Shown: piece by piece, positions 4,839 to 7,414 of the stretch
Layout: each line of letters opens with the position of its first letter
How positions within the stretch are numbered: position 1 is the first letter of the stretch
NCBI GenBank assembly: GCA_017538005.1
Contig: JAFYJR010000150.1
Coordinates: 1 to 7,414 of the forward strand
Length of the DNA: 7,414 nt
Direction of reading: 5' to 3'
DNA from: Clostridia bacterium
Lineage (GTDB): Bacteria > Bacillota > Clostridia > Oscillospirales > Acutalibacteraceae
Program-made: the position numbers and the translations under genes
The notes under the pieces: generated by a model
The model's input: only the letters and a program-made list of their open reading frames with translations
What the model was told of the DNA's origin: nothing
The model's database searches: none

Positions 4839-6254
4839 ATGTACGAAAAATATGAATCCCCCCTCTCCTCTCGTTATGCCTCTGATGAGATGCTTAAACT
4901 CTTCTCTCACCGTACGCGTATCGAGACATGGCGAAAGCTCTGGACAGAACTTGCGCGTGCCGAGTCCGAACTCGGCCTGCCGGTAACGGCAGCGCAGGTC
5001 GAAGAGCTCGAGTCGCATATCAGCGACATCGACTTCGACCTGGCCGCGCAAAGAGAGAAAGAAGTACGCCACGACGTCATGGCTCATGTCTACGCGTACG
5101 GCAAAGCAGCGCCGGGTGCCGCAGGTATAATTCACCTCGGCGCCACAAGTTGCTATGTCACGGACAACGCGGACATTATCATTTACCGTGAGGCGCTGAA
5201 GCATATCCGTGCGTCTTTACTTGCAGTCGCGGCAAACCTCGCCGCGTTTGCAAAAAAATACCGCGCAACTCCCACACTCGGTTATACCCACTATCAGCCC
5301 GCTCAGCCCACTTCCGTCGGCAAGCGCGCCACACTGTGGATGCAGGACATCTTAACCGATGTTGAGGAGATAGATTTTGTTTTAGACCACATCCGTTTTC
5401 TCGGATGCCGCGGCGCTACCGGTACTGAGGCAAGCCTTCTCGATCTTTTCGAGGGAGACGGAGAAAAGATAAACGAACTGAACAGACGCCTCGCGGCAGC
5501 CTTTGATTTTGACAGCTGCATCGATGTCTGCGGACAGACATATCCCCGCAAGCTCGACAGCCGCATCTTAAACGCGCTGTCCGCGGTTGCGCAAAGCTGC
5601 TGCCGTATGGCAACAGACATCCGTCTGCTTCAGCATGACAGACAGCTCGAGGAGCCGTTTGAGGAAAACCAGATAGGCTCATCGGCAATGCCCTACAAGC
5701 GCAACCCCATGCGCTCCGAGCGTATCTGCTCGCTCGGCAGATATCTCATCGCCGACGCGGCAAACGCTTCTGCCGTTGCGTCAACGCAGTGGCTCGAGCG
5801 CACGCTTGACGACTCCGCAAACCGCCGCATTTCCTTACCGGAAGGTTTCCTCTGCGCAGATGCCATACTGCGTCTGGCACAGAACATCACAGCCGGTTTG
5901 CGCGTAAACGAGAAAATCGTTGAGAAGGAACTTAAAGAATATCTTCCTTTCCTCGCAACCGAGAACCTCATGATGGAGGCCGTAAGGCGCGGAGGTAACA
6001 GACAGGAACTTCACGAAGTCATCCGTCAGTGCTCAATGGAAGCCACCCGTCAGATGAAGGACGGCGGCTCCTGCGACCTCATTAAGCGCCTTGCCGACAC
6101 AGGTGTTTTCGGTATGACCGAGGATGAGATGAATGCTCTTTTAAATCCTTCTGATTACATAGGACGCTCAGCCGAGCAGGTTGATGCTTTCCTTGAAAAA
6201 TACCACGCAAAGTACGGCGACATCGCCGTTTCCGACTCGGAGATCAATGTATGA
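4839..6254 (+). CDS. purB: adenylosuccinate lyase, animal-like type
   Basis: PurB splits fumarate from SAICAR (giving AICAR) and from adenylosuccinate (giving AMP). It is a cytoplasmic tetramer of the fumarase/aspartase superfamily. Motifs seen are RHDVMAHVYAYG (77-88), HLGATSCYVTDNAD (99-112), TLGYTHYQPAQPTSVGKR (146-163, containing the general-acid His), and the mobile catalytic loop signature GSSAMPYKRNPMRSER (280-295) with the catalytic Ser pair. At 471 residues, with PYKRNPMRSER, FEGD and WLERTLDDSANRRI (318-331), it resembles human ADSL (484 aa) more than the roughly 430-aa Bacillus subtilis form, whose loop reads PHKRNP. The start has GGAGG (4828-4832) upstream. The stop codon overlaps the fumC start (ATGA), so the two are probably translationally coupled. 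Confidence 0.98.
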   Translation: MYEKYESPLSSRYASDEMLKLFSHRTRIETWRKLWTELARAESELGLPVTAAQVEELESHISDIDFDLAAQREKEVRHDVMAHVYAYGKAAPGAAGIIHLGATSCYVTDNADIIIYREALKHIRASLLAVAANLAAFAKKYRATPTLGYTHYQPAQPTSVGKRATLWMQDILTDVEEIDFVLDHIRFLGCRGATGTEASLLDLFEGDGEKINELNRRLAAAFDFDSCIDVCGQTYPRKLDSRILNALSAVAQSCCRMATDIRLLQHDRQLEEPFEENQIGSSAMPYKRNPMRSERICSLGRYLIADAANASAVASTQWLERTLDDSANRRISLPEGFLCADAILRLAQNITAGLRVNEKIVEKELKEYLPFLATENLMMEAVRRGGNRQELHEVIRQCSMEATRQMKDGGSCDLIKRLADTGVFGMTEDEMNALLNPSDYIGRSAEQVDAFLEKYHAKYGDIAVSDSEINV

Positions 6255-7414
6255 GTGATTATCGTTTGGAACATGACAGTATGGGAGAAGTCAAGGTGCC
6301 CGCAGACAAACTCTGGGGCGCCCAGACCGAGCGTTCCCGTCAGAACTTCCCCGTCGGAGTCGGCATAGAAACCATGCCGGCTGAAATAATCCATGCCTTC
6401 GGACTTATAAAGAAAGCCGCGGCTCTGGCGAACCGCGAACTTGTGCCGGAGCGCATGACAGACGAGAAGTGCGAGGCCATATCAAAGGCCGCCGATGAAA
6501 TCATCGACGGTACACTTGCCGAGCACTTCCCCCTCGTTGTATGGCAGACAGGCTCCGGCACGCAGACAAACATGAACGCGAACGAAGTCATCGCAAACCG
6601 CGGAAATGAAATTGCCGGCAAAGCTCTTCTTCATCCCAACGACGATGTAAACATGTCACAGTCTTCAAACGACACATTTCCCACTGCCATGCATGTTGCG
6701 GCAGTGCTCTCTGTAACAGACAAACTCTTCCCCGCTCTGGATGAACTTATAAACACATTCAAAAAACTCGAAGCCGAAAATGAAGGTGTTATAAAATCCG
6801 GAAGAACGCATCTTCAGGACGCGGTCCCGATCAGTTTCGCGCAGGAATTATCCGGCTGGCGAGCAAGTCTCGAACAGGACAAGCGTATGATTCTGTATTC
6901 GCTTGATCCTCTCTGCGAACTCGCGCTCGGCGGTACCGCAGTAGGCACGGGTCTCAACGCCCCTTCCCGTTTCGATACGCTCGTTGCGGCAAAACTTGGT
7001 GATTTAACAGATAAACCTTTCATCACCGCGCCGAACAAGTTCCACGCGCTCACAAGTCTTGATGAAATGGTCTTCGCTCACGGAGCGATTAAAGCGCTCG
7101 CGGCGGATCTTTTCAAAATCGCCGACGACATCCGCCTGCTGGCCTCCGGCCCGCGCTGTGGCCTCGGTGAAATAACCATCCCCGCAAACGAGCCCGGCTC
7201 TTCAATTATGCCCGGCAAGGTCAACCCGACACAGTGCGAGCAGATGACCATGGTCGCAACCCAGGTAATTGCAAACGACACCGCTGTATCCATTGCCGCG
7301 TCACAGGGGCGCTTCCAGCTCAATGTCTTCCTTCCCGTCTGCGCATACAACTTCCTTCAGTCAGTCAGACTCCTCTCAGAATCAATGACTGCCTTCAATG
7401 AAAACTGCGCAAAA
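6251..7414 (+). CDS. fumC: class II fumarate hydratase (C-terminus cut by window edge)
   Basis: FumC reversibly hydrates fumarate to L-malate, needs no iron-sulphur cluster, and acts as a cytoplasmic tetramer. The 388 residues visible leave about 70 of the usual 460 outside the window. Seen are KVPADKLWGAQTERSRQNFP (15-34), VVWQTGSGTQTNMNANEVIA (96-115), NMSQSSNDTFPTAMH (134-148), SGRTHLQDAVP (183-193, with the catalytic His at 187), and the signature GSSIMPGKVNPTQCE (316-330) holding the catalytic Ser. WQTGSGTQ favours fumarase over aspartase, which carries GGAGTSTN at this point. The ATG overlaps the purB TGA by 4 nt, and a GGAG (6239-6242) inside purB serves as ribosome site. Fumarase directly after purB suggests it disposes of fumarate released by purine synthesis, though it could also serve central metabolism. 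Confidence 0.97.
   Translation, partial: MSDYRLEHDSMGEVKVPADKLWGAQTERSRQNFPVGVGIETMPAEIIHAFGLIKKAAALANRELVPERMTDEKCEAISKAADEIIDGTLAEHFPLVVWQTGSGTQTNMNANEVIANRGNEIAGKALLHPNDDVNMSQSSNDTFPTAMHVAAVLSVTDKLFPALDELINTFKKLEAENEGVIKSGRTHLQDAVPISFAQELSGWRASLEQDKRMILYSLDPLCELALGGTAVGTGLNAPSRFDTLVAAKLGDLTDKPFITAPNKFHALTSLDEMVFAHGAIKALAADLFKIADDIRLLASGPRCGLGEITIPANEPGSSIMPGKVNPTQCEQMTMVATQVIANDTAVSIAASQGRFQLNVFLPVCAYNFLQSVRLLSESMTAFNENCAK

Noticed and set aside
4508..7350. Minus-strand open frames opposite purC, purB and fumC
   Set aside because: These are antisense shadows in GC-richer coding DNA; the plus strand carries complete enzyme signatures.
6251..7414. Aspartate ammonia-lyase instead of fumarase
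   Set aside because: WQTGSGTQTNMN and GSSIMPGKVNPTQCE follow fumarase; aspartase has GGAGTSTNMN at the first site.
1..7414. CRISPR array or insertion sequence
   Set aside because: No regularly spaced repeats of 25-40 bp and no transposase-like frame or terminal inverted repeats were seen.

Overview
The window looks like chromosome from a Gram-positive, low-to-moderate GC bacterium, most likely a gut-type member of the class Clostridia. This is inferred from AGGAGG-type ribosome sites before nearly every gene, consensus sigma-A promoters, CCA-encoding tRNA genes and protein sequence flavour. No marker fixes the genus.

Left flank (1-1212). A capA-type gene (membrane-anchored PGA_cap metallophosphatase-like protein) runs leftward off the window edge. 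It faces away from a tRNA-Pro(UGG) gene. The two are driven by back-to-back promoters whose -35 hexamers overlap on opposite strands. A strong rho-independent hairpin follows the tRNA.

Middle (1214-3971). A visibly AT-richer cassette of four leftward genes lies between the 3' end of tRNA-Pro and the promoter of tRNA-Ala(CGC). The genes encode 166, 171, 138 and 346 residues. They are tightly packed, each with its own Shine-Dalgarno, and read from one good sigma-A promoter that carries a dyad in its spacer. None is a familiar housekeeping gene. The 171-aa protein looks like a PUA/EVE-like (modified-base-reader type) domain. The 166-aa protein has a coiled coil plus a conserved-looking C-terminal module. 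The 138-aa protein starts like small phage or mobile-element proteins. The 346-aa protein is an unrecognised basic protein with an isolated Leu-Asp-His motif. The cassette looks horizontally acquired and may be a small defence- or restriction-like unit. No integrase and no attachment repeats were found, so this stays a hypothesis. It is the part of the window most likely to be undescribed.

Right flank (3931-7414). tRNA-Ala(CGC) is followed by a long hairpin and then a rightward operon purC-purB-fumC (fumC is cut by the window edge). PurC makes SAICAR. PurB, of the type resembling animal adenylosuccinate lyase, removes fumarate from SAICAR and from adenylosuccinate. FumC, whose start overlaps the purB stop by ATGA, can convert that fumarate to malate. 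The operon therefore pairs the two fumarate-releasing purine steps with fumarate disposal.
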